Below are positions 52,528-62,734 of a stretch of DNA of 64,000 bases, in pieces. A program made the translations under genes and the position numbers. Within the stretch, counting starts at the first letter, position 1. Each line of letters begins with the position of its first letter. Location of the stretch: positions 62,001-126,000 of the forward strand of contig CADANT010000001.1 of assembly GCA_902789345.1 (NCBI GenBank), in the 5' to 3' direction. The notes below the pieces were generated by a model. The model did not search any database, was not told where the DNA came from, and was given only the letters and a program-made list of their open reading frames with translations. Source of the stretch: an uncultured Ruminococcus sp. Its GTDB lineage: Bacteria > Bacillota > Clostridia > Oscillospirales > Acutalibacteraceae.

Positions 52528-54156
52528 TTATTTCAGCACTACTACTGTCATAGGCGGAATTGTAAGGCTTGTGCCGTCAAGCGTTGCATGCGCATAGTTG
52601 CCGTTGCTGTCAGGGTCCTGAGCTGTTACCTGTCCAACAATGCCGGAATAATCCAGCTTATCCTTTGGCACATCAACAGTAGCAGATTTCTCTTTGCTTA
52701 GGTTATAGAATATAATAACTCCGCTGTCATTGTATTTTGTAACATAGCCTGCCGCATTGTTACTGCCGCTTTCTATAACATCGGTAATTTTACCTCTGGC
52801 AATTTCAGGGTTTTGCAGCTTTAGTTTAATAAGCTGTTGGTATGTTTTTAGCAGTGAATTATCGTCCTTTTGCGCTTTTTCAACTGTTGTAACAACAGAT
52901 TCCTCACCGATTGAAAGAGCAATGCTTGGCAAGTGAATATTTTCCCACTCTGTGCCATTCCAAGGCATTGGCAAACGGTATGAGCCGTCGTTATCTGTAC
53001 TGCCAAGCAGGCCTACCTCTTCACCATAATAAATAAATGGATTTCCGGGTGAAAGCATATAACACATAGCTGCCATTTTTTCGTTTTGCAGGTTTTTACC
53101 CAGTGCCGCACCGCTTCTTGCAATGTCATGGTTAGAAAGGAAGGGACAGTCGATAGCATTTTCATTCTTTTCGGCTATAGTTTCACCCCAAGATTTTACG
53201 GAATTACAAAGCTTTTTAGCGTCACTGCTGCGTACTGCGGTATCATATGTACCGATAGCCTGGCTCATTGGGAAATTAAACTGACTGTCAATTCCGGTAG
53301 AATACCAGTTTGCAATTTGGCTTGTTCCCGACCAATTCTCACCTACAATGTAGGCATCCTTTTTAATATCCTTTGCTGTGTCAACCAGCCATTTACAAAA
53401 TTCCTGACCGTCGTCACCGCCTGTATCGTAGTATTTTATAGCGTCAAGTCTAAAGCCGGAAACACCCATATCCAACCAAAACTTCATTATTTTCTTTATT
53501 TCTTCACGCACCTTTTTATTTGAAAGGTTTAGCTCAGGCATTGATTTGTCAAAATTAGCCTCATAATAATAGTCGGTGCCGTCTATACGCAAATAGGTAC
53601 TGCTGCCAACCTCATCGTCCTTTTTTACAATGTGATAGTACTGTGCATAGCCGTCCAGTTTACCTTTCTTTACCTCTTGGCAGGCTTTTTCAAACCACGG
53701 GTGTTTGTCTGATGAATGATTCAAAACTAGGTCAATTATTACATTAATACCACGCTTGTCTGCTTCTTTAAGCAGTGTTTTAAAATCATCAAGTGTACCA
53801 AAGTCCTTATCAACATCCATATAATTCTCTACCGAATATTTGTGGTAAGACTCTGACGGATTTATAGGTGTAAGCCATATGCCGTCTATACCTAAGTCGT
53901 TGCCGCTGTTCGGGTCGCCGTCGTTAAGATAGTCCAGCTTACTTATAATTCCCTTAAAATCTCCTACACCGTCATCATTTGAATCACAAAAGCTATACAT
54001 AAATATTTGGTAAAAATTTCTGTAATTATCGGTTGACTGCACAGCCTTTGGTGTTTCCTTTTTCTGTTCGTCCTGCTGCTCACCGCCGGTGCAGGCCGTC
54101 ATTGCACCGCAGCACAGTGCAGCCGCCATTGCTATTGCTATAAATTTTTTAAGCAT
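52528..54156 (-). CDS. Lipoprotein alpha-amylase (GH13)
   Basis: A 542-residue surface lipoprotein with the lipobox MTAC (Cys22). The GH13 barrel is complete: region I VIIDLVLNHSSD, region II GFRLDAIKYY (nucleophile Asp), region III VGENW (acid/base Glu) and region IV FLSNHDIAR. A C-terminal beta domain ends in SLTIPPMTVVVLK. It would degrade starch or maltodextrins outside the cell. It follows malG after a hairpin and belongs to the oligosaccharide-uptake locus. Confidence 0.93.
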   Translation of the reverse strand: MLKKFIAIAMAAALCCGAMTACTGGEQQDEQKKETPKAVQSTDNYRNFYQIFMYSFCDSNDDGVGDFKGIISKLDYLNDGDPNSGNDLGIDGIWLTPINPSESYHKYSVENYMDVDKDFGTLDDFKTLLKEADKRGINVIIDLVLNHSSDKHPWFEKACQEVKKGKLDGYAQYYHIVKKDDEVGSSTYLRIDGTDYYYEANFDKSMPELNLSNKKVREEIKKIMKFWLDMGVSGFRLDAIKYYDTGGDDGQEFCKWLVDTAKDIKKDAYIVGENWSGTSQIANWYSTGIDSQFNFPMSQAIGTYDTAVRSSDAKKLCNSVKSWGETIAEKNENAIDCPFLSNHDIARSGAALGKNLQNEKMAAMCYMLSPGNPFIYYGEEVGLLGSTDNDGSYRLPMPWNGTEWENIHLPSIALSIGEESVVTTVEKAQKDDNSLLKTYQQLIKLKLQNPEIARGKITDVIESGSNNAAGYVTKYNDSGVIIFYNLSKEKSATVDVPKDKLDYSGIVGQVTAQDPDSNGNYAHATLDGTSLTIPPMTVVVLK

Positions 54157-54334
54157 AAATCTTCTCCTTATGTTTTGTAATTTACAACTAATATTTGTTT
54201 AATGAGTATAAAGCTGATAATAATACTAATAATATTTTTAAGCCATTTGTAGATTTTGCTTTGGAAAATATCTATATTAATTTTTCTGTAGCCCATTTTC
54301 CAAAACCATTTTTACAAATGCTTTATATACAAAT

Positions 54335-54361
54335 AGAGGTGAAGACACAGCCTTCACCTCT
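54335..54361 (-). terminator. Hairpin between malG-like gene and amylase
   Basis: A perfect 10-bp stem, AGAGGTGAAG with CTTCACCTCT. On the minus strand it is followed by ATTTGTATAT, a weak T-tract. It could reduce amylase expression relative to the transporter. Confidence 0.7.
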
Positions 54362-54401
54362 AAGTTTGTAAACAATCTAAATGCTATAGCAGTTAATAGG
54401 A

Positions 54402-55256
54402 TTAACCCTTTACAGCACCGCCTGTAATACCTTCTACATAGAACTTCTGCATCTTCAAGAACAACGCTGTGATAGGAACAGCAACTATAACTGCACCTGC
54501 GCAGAAATTATAGAAGAATGTATCAACCTTTTCCTTGTCTGTCATATTCCATAGAACCAGTGCAACTGTATATTGGTCGGTAGCATCACGAAGAAGCATC
54601 TTTGCCAAAATAAAGTCGGTCCATGGTGCGATAAATGTTGTCAATACTGTATATACTACGATAGGCTTTGACATTGGCAGAATAATCTTCCAGAAAATCT
54701 GGTTCTTTGTTGCACCGTCAATGGTAGCAGCCTCATCAAGTGCTTTAGGAACAGTATCAAAGAAGCCCTTTGAAATAAAGTAGTTAAGAGCCGCACCTGC
54801 AGAATATACTATAATAAGTCCAACAATGTTCTGTGACAAGCCTACTACCTTTAGGATATAGTAAATAGCTATCATTGTCATAAATCCAGGGAACATACCC
54901 AGAATCATTGCCACATTCATAAACGGTTTTCTTGCCTTAAATCTTAATCTACTAAATGCATATGATACCATCAGTACGCTAAATGTAGAAATAATGCAGG
55001 AGAATATAGAAATGATTAATGTATTCAAAAATGCCCTAGGATAATCAAATACTTTAGTATTTGTAAACAAATCTATGTAATGGTCAAATGTCCAGCTAGT
55101 TGGAATGACATGGTCAATAAATGTTGCCTCCTCACCGGAGAACGATGTCATAACGATCCACACCAAAGGAAGGATCCAAATAATTGAAAGAATTGTAAGA
55201 ATTACATAGATTAGTGTATTTGCTACAGTTCTTCTTGCTTTGTAACTCTTTATCAT
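54402..55256 (-). CDS. malG: Maltodextrin ABC transporter permease, MalG type
   Basis: A 284-residue permease with six membrane segments. The EAA coupling loop reads ALDEAATIDGATKNQIFWKI. It ends in a hydrophobic segment followed by MQKFYVEGITGGAVKG, a typical MalG C-terminus. It overlaps the malF-like stop by four bases, so translation is coupled. Substrate assignment to maltodextrins rests on the adjacent amylase. Confidence 0.9.
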   Translation of the reverse strand: MIKSYKARRTVANTLIYVILTILSIIWILPLVWIVMTSFSGEEATFIDHVIPTSWTFDHYIDLFTNTKVFDYPRAFLNTLIISIFSCIISTFSVLMVSYAFSRLRFKARKPFMNVAMILGMFPGFMTMIAIYYILKVVGLSQNIVGLIIVYSAGAALNYFISKGFFDTVPKALDEAATIDGATKNQIFWKIILPMSKPIVVYTVLTTFIAPWTDFILAKMLLRDATDQYTVALVLWNMTDKEKVDTFFYNFCAGAVIVAVPITALFLKMQKFYVEGITGGAVKG

Positions 55257-56752
55257 CCGAATGCCCCCTCGTCTTTAACTGACTTAGTATTATTAAATGT
55301 AATTAGTGACAAGGTACCACAAATTATAAATACTATAATACCAATGGCAGCAGCCAAGTTGTTATCGTTATTATTCATAGTCAATTTGTACAGCCATGTA
55401 ACAAGCAAGTCTGTTTCACCGGCCTGGTACATATGTACATTTGAAGGGCCACCGCCGCTAAGCAGGAATATAACATTAAAGTTGTTAATGTTACCAACAA
55501 ATGTAGAAATTAGCTGTGGTGTAGTAACGAAAATCAAGTATGGCAGTGTAATCTTCATAAACTGAACAAACGGTGAAGCACCGTCAATACGAGCGGACTC
55601 ATACAAATCTTCAGGAATATTCATAAGAATACCTGTTGTACTTAAAATTGTGTATGGAATACCTATCCAAATATTTACAATAATAATTGTAATCTTTGCC
55701 ATTGTTGGGTTGGAAGTATCGGTCAAGAATTTAATCGGCTGATCAACCCAACCTAGGTTATGTAAAATAACATTTACAACACCACTCTGTGAAAGCATCT
55801 GAGCCATCAACAGCAATGTTACGAACTGAGGTACAGCAACTGCCATAACAAAGCAGGTTCTAAATATAGATTTACACTTTAAGCCCTTCTTGTTAATCAT
55901 AAGTGCAACTATTACACCAAGGATATAACAAGAGAATGTAGCAACAACTGCCCAAATAAGTGTCCAACCAAGGATTTTACCAAATGTTTGAGCATAAAGC
56001 TGGTTGCTTATAAAAATATCACCAAAGTTGCCGAAGCCTACCCATTTAAACAACTGGTTAGGTGGCTGGTGGTCGTGGTCAAAGTTTGTGAACGCAATTA
56101 ATATCATAAAAATAAGCGGCAAAATTGTAAAGCAGCTTATTAATGTTGTTGGAACAGCCAACATTGTTACATGGAACTTTTCGTCAAGCAAAAGCTTAAG
56201 ATCCTGCAAAATTGTATTTGGTCTGTTACCGGCCTTAACTGTTTTTTCGTTATTAACTGCAACCTTTATGTTTAGTATGTATAGATAAATGAATAAAACA
56301 ATTATAACAAGTGTAAGTGTACCAAACAAAAGGATAAGCATTGAGTTATCGCCCTCAACCTTTACAGGCATACCAAAATCATCCAGACCTGTATATGCCT
56401 CTTTGGTACCAAGAGTACCAAACTGTGACAGATAACCGCCGCCAAAGCCTACCATATAGGCTATAAACCCTACTTCCATCGCTAGGAAAAGAACACCCTT
56501 AATAATTTGTCTGTTTAAGAAGCAACCGGCACCCATAATTACATATGAAAGCTTAGTTGCCAAGCCACCTACTGCAAAGTTATTGGCATAATCTTTAAAG
56601 AAATTTCCAATACCTACAAAGAACGCTACTATAGCCTTTCCTACTGCTTTAAAAAATCCTGCCAAAGCACCCGGAATAGCCATAAAAAAGCTTTTTAGCT
56701 TATAAACAAATTTTTGGAAAGGGTTGAGCTGTACATAATCAATGTAGTTCAT
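55253..56752 (-). CDS. malF: Maltodextrin ABC transporter permease, MalF type
   Basis: A 499-residue permease, longer than the basic family because of an N-terminal extension of about 100 residues. This includes a basic amphipathic region (FKAVGKAIVAFFVGIGNFFK) and an extra membrane pair with GAGCFLNRQIIKGVLFLA, as in MdxF/MalF-like proteins. The coupling loop reads LYESARIDGASPFVQFMKIT. It overlaps malG. A strong hairpin lies between it and the upstream binding-protein gene. Confidence 0.9.
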   Translation of the reverse strand: MNYIDYVQLNPFQKFVYKLKSFFMAIPGALAGFFKAVGKAIVAFFVGIGNFFKDYANNFAVGGLATKLSYVIMGAGCFLNRQIIKGVLFLAMEVGFIAYMVGFGGGYLSQFGTLGTKEAYTGLDDFGMPVKVEGDNSMLILLFGTLTLVIIVLFIYLYILNIKVAVNNEKTVKAGNRPNTILQDLKLLLDEKFHVTMLAVPTTLISCFTILPLIFMILIAFTNFDHDHQPPNQLFKWVGFGNFGDIFISNQLYAQTFGKILGWTLIWAVVATFSCYILGVIVALMINKKGLKCKSIFRTCFVMAVAVPQFVTLLLMAQMLSQSGVVNVILHNLGWVDQPIKFLTDTSNPTMAKITIIIVNIWIGIPYTILSTTGILMNIPEDLYESARIDGASPFVQFMKITLPYLIFVTTPQLISTFVGNINNFNVIFLLSGGGPSNVHMYQAGETDLLVTWLYKLTMNNNDNNLAAAIGIIVFIICGTLSLITFNNTKSVKDEGAFG

Positions 56753-56810
56753 TATTTTACTCCCCTTTTTTCGAGCCTTTTAATATATTTTCTCTTAATA
56801 TACTTTTGAC

Positions 56811-56848
56811 CGCTCAAGCAGCCTATAAAAACATAGACTGCTTGAGCG
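56811..56848 (-). other. Intercistronic hairpin between malE and malF
   Basis: A perfect 11-bp stem, CGCTCAAGCAG with CTGCTTGAGCG, is extended by CTAT/ATAG around an AAAAAC loop. No T-tract follows on the minus strand (GGTCAAAAG). It fits a 3'-stabilising or processing hairpin that lets malE be expressed above malF-malG. Confidence 0.75.
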
Positions 56849-56885
56849 TAAAATAAACTATTCTATACCGAAATTCAGACTATGA

Positions 56886-58241
56886 TTAAACAGCTGTGAT
56901 GCTCTTAACCATATCATCAAAAGCTTTGCCAAGACCAGCTTCTGTAAGGTCGTTCTTCTTCTCTACACAGTAAGAACCGAATGCACCTGTTGGATCCCAG
57001 AAAGAACCTGCCAAACCGATCTGTGGTACTGAGTGAGCCTGCTGCTCATAAACAGCCTTTAGGCAAGTGTTGTTCTTAACATCATCACTTTCAACCATCT
57101 TTGTGATTGAAGGACCCCAACCTAGCTTCTCCATTCTTTCCTGCTGGCACTTCTCACCGGATAGGTAATATGCAAGAGCCTGAGCTGTGTATGGATACTT
57201 TGTATTAGCGTTTACACCGATTAGCTTGTAACCGAACATTGAAATCATATCAGTGTCCTTACCATCTACCTTAATTGTAGGCAGCTTAGCACAAGCAAAG
57301 TCATCGCCAAGTGCCTTCTTCATAGCGTTAAGCTTCCAAGTACCTGATACACCTGCAAGAGCCTTCTTAGTTCTTAGCTGAGAAGCAAGCACCTTATCTG
57401 TATCATCATTTACAAAGTGTGAATCATTTGCAAGCAAATCAGCAAAAGCCTTAGCAACCTTAACTGTCTTATCCTTATCATAGTTAAGAACCTGGTTACC
57501 GTCAGCATCAAGCTCGTATGTGCCGCCTGCTGTTAGAGGAATTACACAACCGTAGAAACCGTTGCCAAGATTCATCATAAAGTTTTTGCCCTGGTCGTCA
57601 CAAGCCTTCATAATTCCCTCAAGAGACTTAATCTGATCCTCAGAAATTAATGACTTGTTATAGTAAATAAAGTAACCGTTATCACCTGTTTCAGGGAAAG
57701 AAACCAAGTTACCGTCGTTAGAAGCAACATCAATAGCGCCCTGTAGGTTTGTATCCTTAATAGCTGCTGCATACTGAGCTCTTACAGGAGATACATATCC
57801 GCCCGGATATAGCTTAGAAGCCTGGTCAGATACGAAACCGAATACATCGGCAGCTGCTGATGGGTCGTTCATTACGTTAGCCGCAGCATCGGACTCACCC
57901 TGTGCCACAACTTCAATTTTAATCTTTCTGTCGCTGAAATTATCAGTAAATGCTTTGCACTGCTCCTCAAATGTATCTAAAGCATCTGATGGTGCCCATA
58001 CCTTTAGAGAAACCTGCTCATTTTTACCCTCATCTTTAAGAGCAAGGTCAGCATCCTTAAGCATTTCGTCAACTGTAATCGCCTTAACTTCCTGCTTACT
58101 GCTTGCGCTTGTGTTTGAATTTGAACCTGAGCTTGTGTTTGAACTTGAACCGTTGCTACCGCCGCCGCAGCCTGCAAAAGCTGTAACAACCATTGCCGCT
58201 GCCAAAGCTACACCGGCAACTTTCTTTGTTTTACTGAACAT
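56886..58241 (-). CDS. malE: Maltodextrin-binding lipoprotein, MalE type
   Basis: A 451-residue family-1 solute-binding lipoprotein. The lipobox is AFAGC (Cys25), followed by a Ser/Asn/Thr/Gly-rich linker to about residue 50. The mature fold begins VSLKVWAPSDALDTFEEQCK. The aromatic-rich stretch NGYFIYYNKSLISEDQIKSL and MSGTWKLNAMKK-like (VSGTWKLNA) segment fit sugar binders of the maltose/maltodextrin type. It is the first gene of the locus, with a promoter at 58357-58385. The locus encodes no ATPase and no LacI-type regulator. Confidence 0.9.
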   Translation of the reverse strand: MFSKTKKVAGVALAAAMVVTAFAGCGGGSNGSSSNTSSGSNSNTSASSKQEVKAITVDEMLKDADLALKDEGKNEQVSLKVWAPSDALDTFEEQCKAFTDNFSDRKIKIEVVAQGESDAAANVMNDPSAAADVFGFVSDQASKLYPGGYVSPVRAQYAAAIKDTNLQGAIDVASNDGNLVSFPETGDNGYFIYYNKSLISEDQIKSLEGIMKACDDQGKNFMMNLGNGFYGCVIPLTAGGTYELDADGNQVLNYDKDKTVKVAKAFADLLANDSHFVNDDTDKVLASQLRTKKALAGVSGTWKLNAMKKALGDDFACAKLPTIKVDGKDTDMISMFGYKLIGVNANTKYPYTAQALAYYLSGEKCQQERMEKLGWGPSITKMVESDDVKNNTCLKAVYEQQAHSVPQIGLAGSFWDPTGAFGSYCVEKKNDLTEAGLGKAFDDMVKSITAV

Positions 58242-58356
58242 TATCTTTTTCCTTCTTTCTAAAAAATATAAATATCTTTTAACTCACTGACAGTTGTTTA
58301 AACTGCATACTGATGCGTAATTAGACAGCTTACACAATGTCATAACTACTGTAGTA

Positions 58357-58385
58357 ATAATAGCATAGACAGGTACGAAATGCAA
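58357..58385 (-). promoter_or_regulatory. Promoter of the mal locus
   Basis: On the minus strand, TTGCAT (58380-58385) and TATTAT (58357-58362) are spaced by 17 bases, with an extended TGC before the -10. Upstream are two TTTTAGTTA direct repeats in an AT-rich tract that could act as an UP element or operator. The leader to malE is about 110 nt. Confidence 0.75.
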
Positions 58386-58753
58386 TATATTTTAGTTATT
58401 TTAGTTATATTAATATATTTCTAACTGCCATTTTGTTTATTTTCAACAAAGAATTTATTTTACTCCGTTTTATTAAACAATTTTGTTTCTTAAAATTATT
58501 CACATTAACAATACACCTTTTGACGTCATTGTCAAATAAAATTATTATTTATGTGTATATTGTACAAGCCTTATTATTAATATATGCCCAAACAGCTATT
58601 ATATTCCGCATTTTTAATAAAGGGTTATCATTTTAAACAAAATGCAGGATATATACCTTATTTTTATAACTAAGCCATTGTTTCTATCAAATATAAAATA
58701 CCCAGCGCCGCATAAAAATAAAGTTATCATTACTTTTACAAATCATATTTACA
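58386..58753. other. AT-rich intergenic region between mal and murE promoters
   Basis: About 370 bases between two diverging promoters. I see no gene. The inverted repeat TTGACGTCATTGTCAA near 58519-58534 (arms TTGAC/GTCAA) is the only notable element and could be a regulator site, at low confidence. Confidence 0.4.
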
Positions 58754-58782
58754 TTGACATACGCCGTATAATATTGTAAATT
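58754..58782 (+). promoter_or_regulatory. Candidate promoter of murE
   Basis: A perfect TTGACA (58754-58759) and TAAATT (58777-58782) are spaced by 17 bases, about 48 bases before the murE ATG. Confidence 0.55.
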
Positions 58783-58829
58783 AAATTGTAGATATTTTTA
58801 TTAAATTTATTAAAGGAGATAATTTAGCT

Positions 58830-60293
58830 ATGAAGCTTGTTGATTTACTTAAGAAGCTTAAATACACCTGTGTTCAGGGTACGGTAGATGTTGATATAAC
58901 TACCGTTATATATGATTCCAGAAAGGTTGAAAACGGATCTCTGTTTATCTGCATAAAGGGCGCCGTTGCTGACGGACACAAGTTTGCCGAAATGGCAGTT
59001 AATAAAGGTGCGTCAGCTTTGGTTGTAGAGGACGATGTAACCGTGCCTGAAAACGTTACGGTTATAAAGGTAGATGACAGCCGTTATGCGCTTGCCTGCA
59101 TATCAGCCGAATATTTTGGCAATCCTGCTGACAAATTAAAGGTAATAGGCATAACAGGTACTAAAGGAAAAACCACTACTACATATTTGGTAAAATCAAT
59201 TCTTGACAGTGCAGGTCACAAATGCGGACTTGTAGGCACTATAGAAACGATTATCGGCGATAAGGTTATAAAGGCGAGTAACACCACGCCAGAATCATAT
59301 GTTTTGCAGGACTATTTTAAGCAAATGGTTGACTGCGACTGCGACTGCGTAGTAATGGAGGTTTCTTCCCAAGGTCTTATGCTGCACCGTACTGCCGGCT
59401 TTACATTTGAAATCGGTATTTTTACAAATATTGAGCCTGACCACATTGGCCCTCATGAGCATAAGGATTTTGATGATTATCTCCGCTGCAAAAGTCTGCT
59501 GTTTAAGCAGTGCCGCCACGGTATAGTAAATATTGACGATAAACACGCAGACTACATTATAAATAATGCAAGCTGCGATATAGTTACCTATGGCTTTTCA
59601 GAAAAAGCCGATTTTCGTGCAACAAACACTAAGCTTGTATCGGGCAAGGGCTACCTGGGCATAGACTATGACCTACAGGGCAAAGCAAATATGAGGGTAG
59701 AAATTGACCTGCCGGGTAAGTTCAGCGTGTACAACTCACTTACTGCCATTGCTATATGCAACTACTTCGGCATTGACGGCGATACCATTTGCAGTGCATT
59801 AAAAGACGCAAAGGTAAAGGGCAGAATTGAAATGATAAAGGTTTCTGACGATTTTACACTGATGATAGACTATGCTCATAACGCAATGTCCCTTGAAAGT
59901 CTGCTTACTACTCTAAGGGAATACAACCCAACAAGGCTTGTTTGCCTGTTTGGCTGTGGAGGCGACCGTTCCCGTGACAGACGCTTTAGTATGGGTGAAG
60001 TCTCGGGCAAACTGGCTGACCTTAGTGTTATAACCTCCGATAACCCACGAACAGAGGAGCCTCTTGCAATAATCGACGACATACTTGTGGGCATTAAGAA
60101 AACTACAGGTAAATACACAGTTATACCTGACCGCCGCAAGGCTATAGAATGGGTTATCCACAACGGCCAACCGGGAGATATTATTGTGCTTGCCGGTAAG
60201 GGACACGAGGATTACCAAGAAATTAACGGTGTTAAGCACCACCTTGACGAGCGTGAGGTTATAGCACAGGTACTTGCAGGAATTAAGCAATAA
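58830..60293 (+). CDS. murE: UDP-MurNAc-tripeptide synthetase (MurE)
   Basis: A 487-residue Mur ligase adding the third amino acid to the peptidoglycan stem peptide. The ATP-binding loop is GITGTKGKTTTTYL, followed by SNTTPESYVLQ. The C-terminal domain has GCGGDRSRDRR and the DNPR motif (SDNPRTEEP), which in characterised enzymes specifies meso-diaminopimelate rather than lysine. It stands alone rather than in a dcw cluster. A strong ribosome-binding site (AAAGGAG) and terminator flank it. Confidence 0.95.
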   Translation: MKLVDLLKKLKYTCVQGTVDVDITTVIYDSRKVENGSLFICIKGAVADGHKFAEMAVNKGASALVVEDDVTVPENVTVIKVDDSRYALACISAEYFGNPADKLKVIGITGTKGKTTTTYLVKSILDSAGHKCGLVGTIETIIGDKVIKASNTTPESYVLQDYFKQMVDCDCDCVVMEVSSQGLMLHRTAGFTFEIGIFTNIEPDHIGPHEHKDFDDYLRCKSLLFKQCRHGIVNIDDKHADYIINNASCDIVTYGFSEKADFRATNTKLVSGKGYLGIDYDLQGKANMRVEIDLPGKFSVYNSLTAIAICNYFGIDGDTICSALKDAKVKGRIEMIKVSDDFTLMIDYAHNAMSLESLLTTLREYNPTRLVCLFGCGGDRSRDRRFSMGEVSGKLADLSVITSDNPRTEEPLAIIDDILVGIKKTTGKYTVIPDRRKAIEWVIHNGQPGDIIVLAGKGHEDYQEINGVKHHLDEREVIAQVLAGIKQ

Positions 60294-60332
60294 ATTTTGC
60301 ACAGTATTTCTTACAATACTTTTTACAACAGC

Positions 60333-60378
60333 AAAGAGCCATACTGCTTTTGATATAGCAGTATGGCTCTTTATAATT
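60333..60378 (+). terminator. Terminator after murE
   Basis: A perfect 16-bp stem, AAAGAGCCATACTGCT with AGCAGTATGGCTCTTT, is followed by ATAATTTT. It is one of the strongest hairpins in the window. Confidence 0.9.
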
Positions 60379-60410
60379 TTCAGTTACACATACTAATGTA
60401 GGCTTTGCAT

Positions 60411-60446
60411 TTAAAACAGCCTGTTGAGAGAACACTCAACAGGCTG
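60411..60446 (-). terminator. Terminator after glyS
   Basis: A perfect 12-bp stem, CAGCCTGTTGAG with CTCAACAGGCTG (60417-60428, 60435-60446), is followed on the minus strand by TTTTAAATG. Confidence 0.85.
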
Positions 60447-60483
60447 AAAATTTATAAAGCTGATTTAATACAGATTTGTATAA

Positions 60484-61863
60484 TTAAAATTCAATTTTCT
60501 TTGAAATATATTCAACAAGATCTTCAATCTTAACTCTTTCCTGCTCCATTGTATCTCTGTCACGAACAGTTACACAGCCGTCCTTTTCCTTTGTGTCAAA
60601 ATCATAAGTAATGCAGAACGGTGTACCTATTTCGTCTTGTCTGCGGTATCTCTTGCCAATAGAGCCTGCCTCGTCATAGTCTACCATAAAGTGCTTTGAA
60701 AGCATTGTGTAAACTTGGTCTGCTTCAGGTGAAAGCTTCTTTGAAAGAGGAAGTACGGCACACTTAAACGGTGCAAGTGCCGGGTGAAGTCTTAGCACAA
60801 CTCTGGTATCTTTTTCTGTTACTGCTTCTTCGTCATAAGCCTCTGTAACAAGGGCCAAGAACAAACGCTCAACACCAAGTGACGGCTCGATAACATATGG
60901 TACATACTTTTCGTTTGTTTCAGGGTCAAAATATTCAAGGCTCTTTCCGCTTGTTTTAATGTGCTGAGTTAGGTCGTAGTCTGTTCTGTCTGCTACGCCC
61001 CAAAGTTCGCCCCAACCAAATGGGAACAGATATTCAAAGTCTGTAGTAGCCTTTGAGTAGAAGCACAGCTCCTCGGCAGAGTGGTCACGCAAGCGCAAAT
61101 TTTCCTCTTTCATATTTAGTGAATACAGCCAGTCACGGCAGAAACCTCTCCAGTAGTTAAACCACTCAAGGTCTGTACCCGGCTTGCAGAAGAACTCAAG
61201 CTCCATCTGCTCAAACTCTCTTACTCTGAATATAAAGTTACCCGGTGTAATCTCGTTTCTGAAAGACTTACCAATCTGTGCAACGCCAAACGGTACTTTT
61301 TTACGGCTTGTACGCTGAATATTTGCAAAGTTTACAAAAATACCCTGTGCAGTTTCCGGACGAAGATAAATTTCATTTTTGCTGTCCTCAGTTACACCCT
61401 GAAAAGTTTTAAACATAAGGTTAAACTGGCGAATATCGGTAAAATTATGCTTGCCGCAGTTTGGACAAGGAATTTCTTTTTCATTAATATAGTCAGTCAT
61501 TTGCTGATTTGTCCAGCCAGCTACATTTGTGCCGTCAAAATCTTCAATAAGATTGTCAGCTCTGTGACGAGTTTTACAGTCACGGCAGTCCATAAGAGGG
61601 TCCGAAAAGCCACCCAAATGACCGGAGGCAACCCAGGTTTGAGGGTTCATAAGAATTGCAGAGTCAAGTCCTACATTGTACTTGTTTTCCTGCACAAACT
61701 TTTTAAGCCATGCCTTTTTAATGTTATTCTTTAGCTCCATACCCAAAGGACCGTAATCCCAAGTGTTTGCGAGTCCTCCGTAAATTTCAGAGCCGGGATA
61801 TACAAAGCCTCTGTTTTTACACAGGGCAACTATTTTTTCCATCGTCTTTTTTGAATTTTCCAT
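60484..61863 (-). CDS. glyS: Glycyl-tRNA synthetase, single-chain type
   Basis: A 459-residue class II synthetase of the homodimeric (archaeal/Gram-positive) type, distinct from the two-subunit bacterial enzyme. It has [20 protein letters not shown] near the N-terminus, [20 protein letters not shown] (motif 2 region) and [15 protein letters not shown] (motif 3). [11 protein letters not shown] and CPNCGKHNF suggest a zinc-binding insertion. The start at 61863 has AAAGGAA upstream. It is monocistronic. No T-box leader is seen. Confidence 0.96.
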   Translation of the reverse strand: MENSKKTMEKIVALCKNRGFVYPGSEIYGGLANTWDYGPLGMELKNNIKKAWLKKFVQENKYNVGLDSAILMNPQTWVASGHLGGFSDPLMDCRDCKTRHRADNLIEDFDGTNVAGWTNQQMTDYINEKEIPCPNCGKHNFTDIRQFNLMFKTFQGVTEDSKNEIYLRPETAQGIFVNFANIQRTSRKKVPFGVAQIGKSFRNEITPGNFIFRVREFEQMELEFFCKPGTDLEWFNYWRGFCRDWLYSLNMKEENLRLRDHSAEELCFYSKATTDFEYLFPFGWGELWGVADRTDYDLTQHIKTSGKSLEYFDPETNEKYVPYVIEPSLGVERLFLALVTEAYDEEAVTEKDTRVVLRLHPALAPFKCAVLPLSKKLSPEADQVYTMLSKHFMVDYDEAGSIGKRYRRQDEIGTPFCITYDFDTKEKDGCVTVRDRDTMEQERVKIEDLVEYISKKIEF

Positions 61864-61904
61864 ATTTCCAGTTCCTTTCCCAAATATAAACTGTGCTACC
61901 ATAC

Positions 61905-61933
61905 ATTTTAATGGTTATACGCTTTTGTGTCAA
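61905..61933 (-). promoter_or_regulatory. Promoter of glyS
   Basis: On the minus strand, a perfect TTGACA (61928-61933) and TAAAAT (61905-61910) are spaced by 17 bases. The short leader (about 35 nt) leaves no room for a T-box. Confidence 0.8.
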
Positions 61934-62035
61934 GAAATTTACAAAAAATGCATTGTATTAGATATTGCAATTTAGCTTATTCTTATTATTCATTATTTAA
62001 CATAATTAATAACCTACAAACTTTTCAAATAAAAT

Positions 62036-62070
62036 AAGCTGTCGGGCAGACAAAATCCACCTGACAGCTT
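62036..62070 (-). terminator. Terminator after recR
   Basis: AAGCTGTC (62036-62043) pairs with GACAGCTT (62063-62070). On the minus strand the stem ends in TTATTTTATTTG. Confidence 0.7.
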
Positions 62071-62131
62071 TTTATATTTATTCGTTTAGCTTCAAAAAGT
62101 ACAGCACACATTACGCTTTAATATAAAAGAA

Positions 62132-62734
62132 TCACAGTTCGCTTCTGCCTTCTAAAGCTCTCAGCAAAGTAACCTCGTCGGCATATTCCAAGTCGCCGCC
62201 TACAGGTATGCCATAGGCAAGTCTTGTAACCTTTATTCCCAAAGGCTTTAACAGCTTGCTTATGTACATAGAGGTAGTCTCCCCCTCAACTGTAGGGTTT
62301 GTAGCCATAATAACCTCCTGCACAGGCTGCTTTTGTATGCGTGACAGCAATTCCTTAATGGTAAGCTGGTCGGGACCTATACCATTAAGAGGGGACATTG
62401 CCCCATGCAGTACATGGTAAACACCGTTATACTCTTGGGTACGCTCCATAGCCATTACATCCCGTGGATCTTCCACAACGCATATTGTAGAATGGTCACG
62501 CTTGGTATTTCCGCAAATAGCACATTTTTCTTTATCTGTTAAGTTACAGCATTCACTGCAATAGTGAATGTTTTCGTGCGCCGCTACAATAGCCTGCGAA
62601 AATTCCACAGCCTTTTCCTTTGGCATTTTAAGAACATAATAGGCAAGCCGCTGTGCGGTTTTTGAGCCTATACCCGGCAAGCGTTCAAACTGTTCGGTTA
62701 GCTTTGCAAGGGGTGCTACATTATAAGATGACAT
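62132..62734 (-). CDS. recR: Recombination protein RecR
   Basis: A 200-residue recombination-mediator protein that forms rings and works with RecO/RecF. It has the N-terminal helix-hairpin-helix ([20 protein letters not shown]), a four-cysteine zinc finger ([18 protein letters not shown]) and a Toprim domain with [13 protein letters not shown]. It overlaps ybaB by one base and is the last gene of the dnaX-ybaB-recR operon. Confidence 0.97.
   Translation of the reverse strand: MSSYNVAPLAKLTEQFERLPGIGSKTAQRLAYYVLKMPKEKAVEFSQAIVAAHENIHYCSECCNLTDKEKCAICGNTKRDHSTICVVEDPRDVMAMERTQEYNGVYHVLHGAMSPLNGIGPDQLTIKELLSRIQKQPVQEVIMATNPTVEGETTSMYISKLLKPLGIKVTRLAYGIPVGGDLEYADEVTLLRALEGRSEL

Noticed and set aside
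61864..62035. T-box leader before glyS
   Set aside because: The promoter at 61905-61933 leaves only about 35 nt of leader, and no T-box sequence or specifier stem is present.
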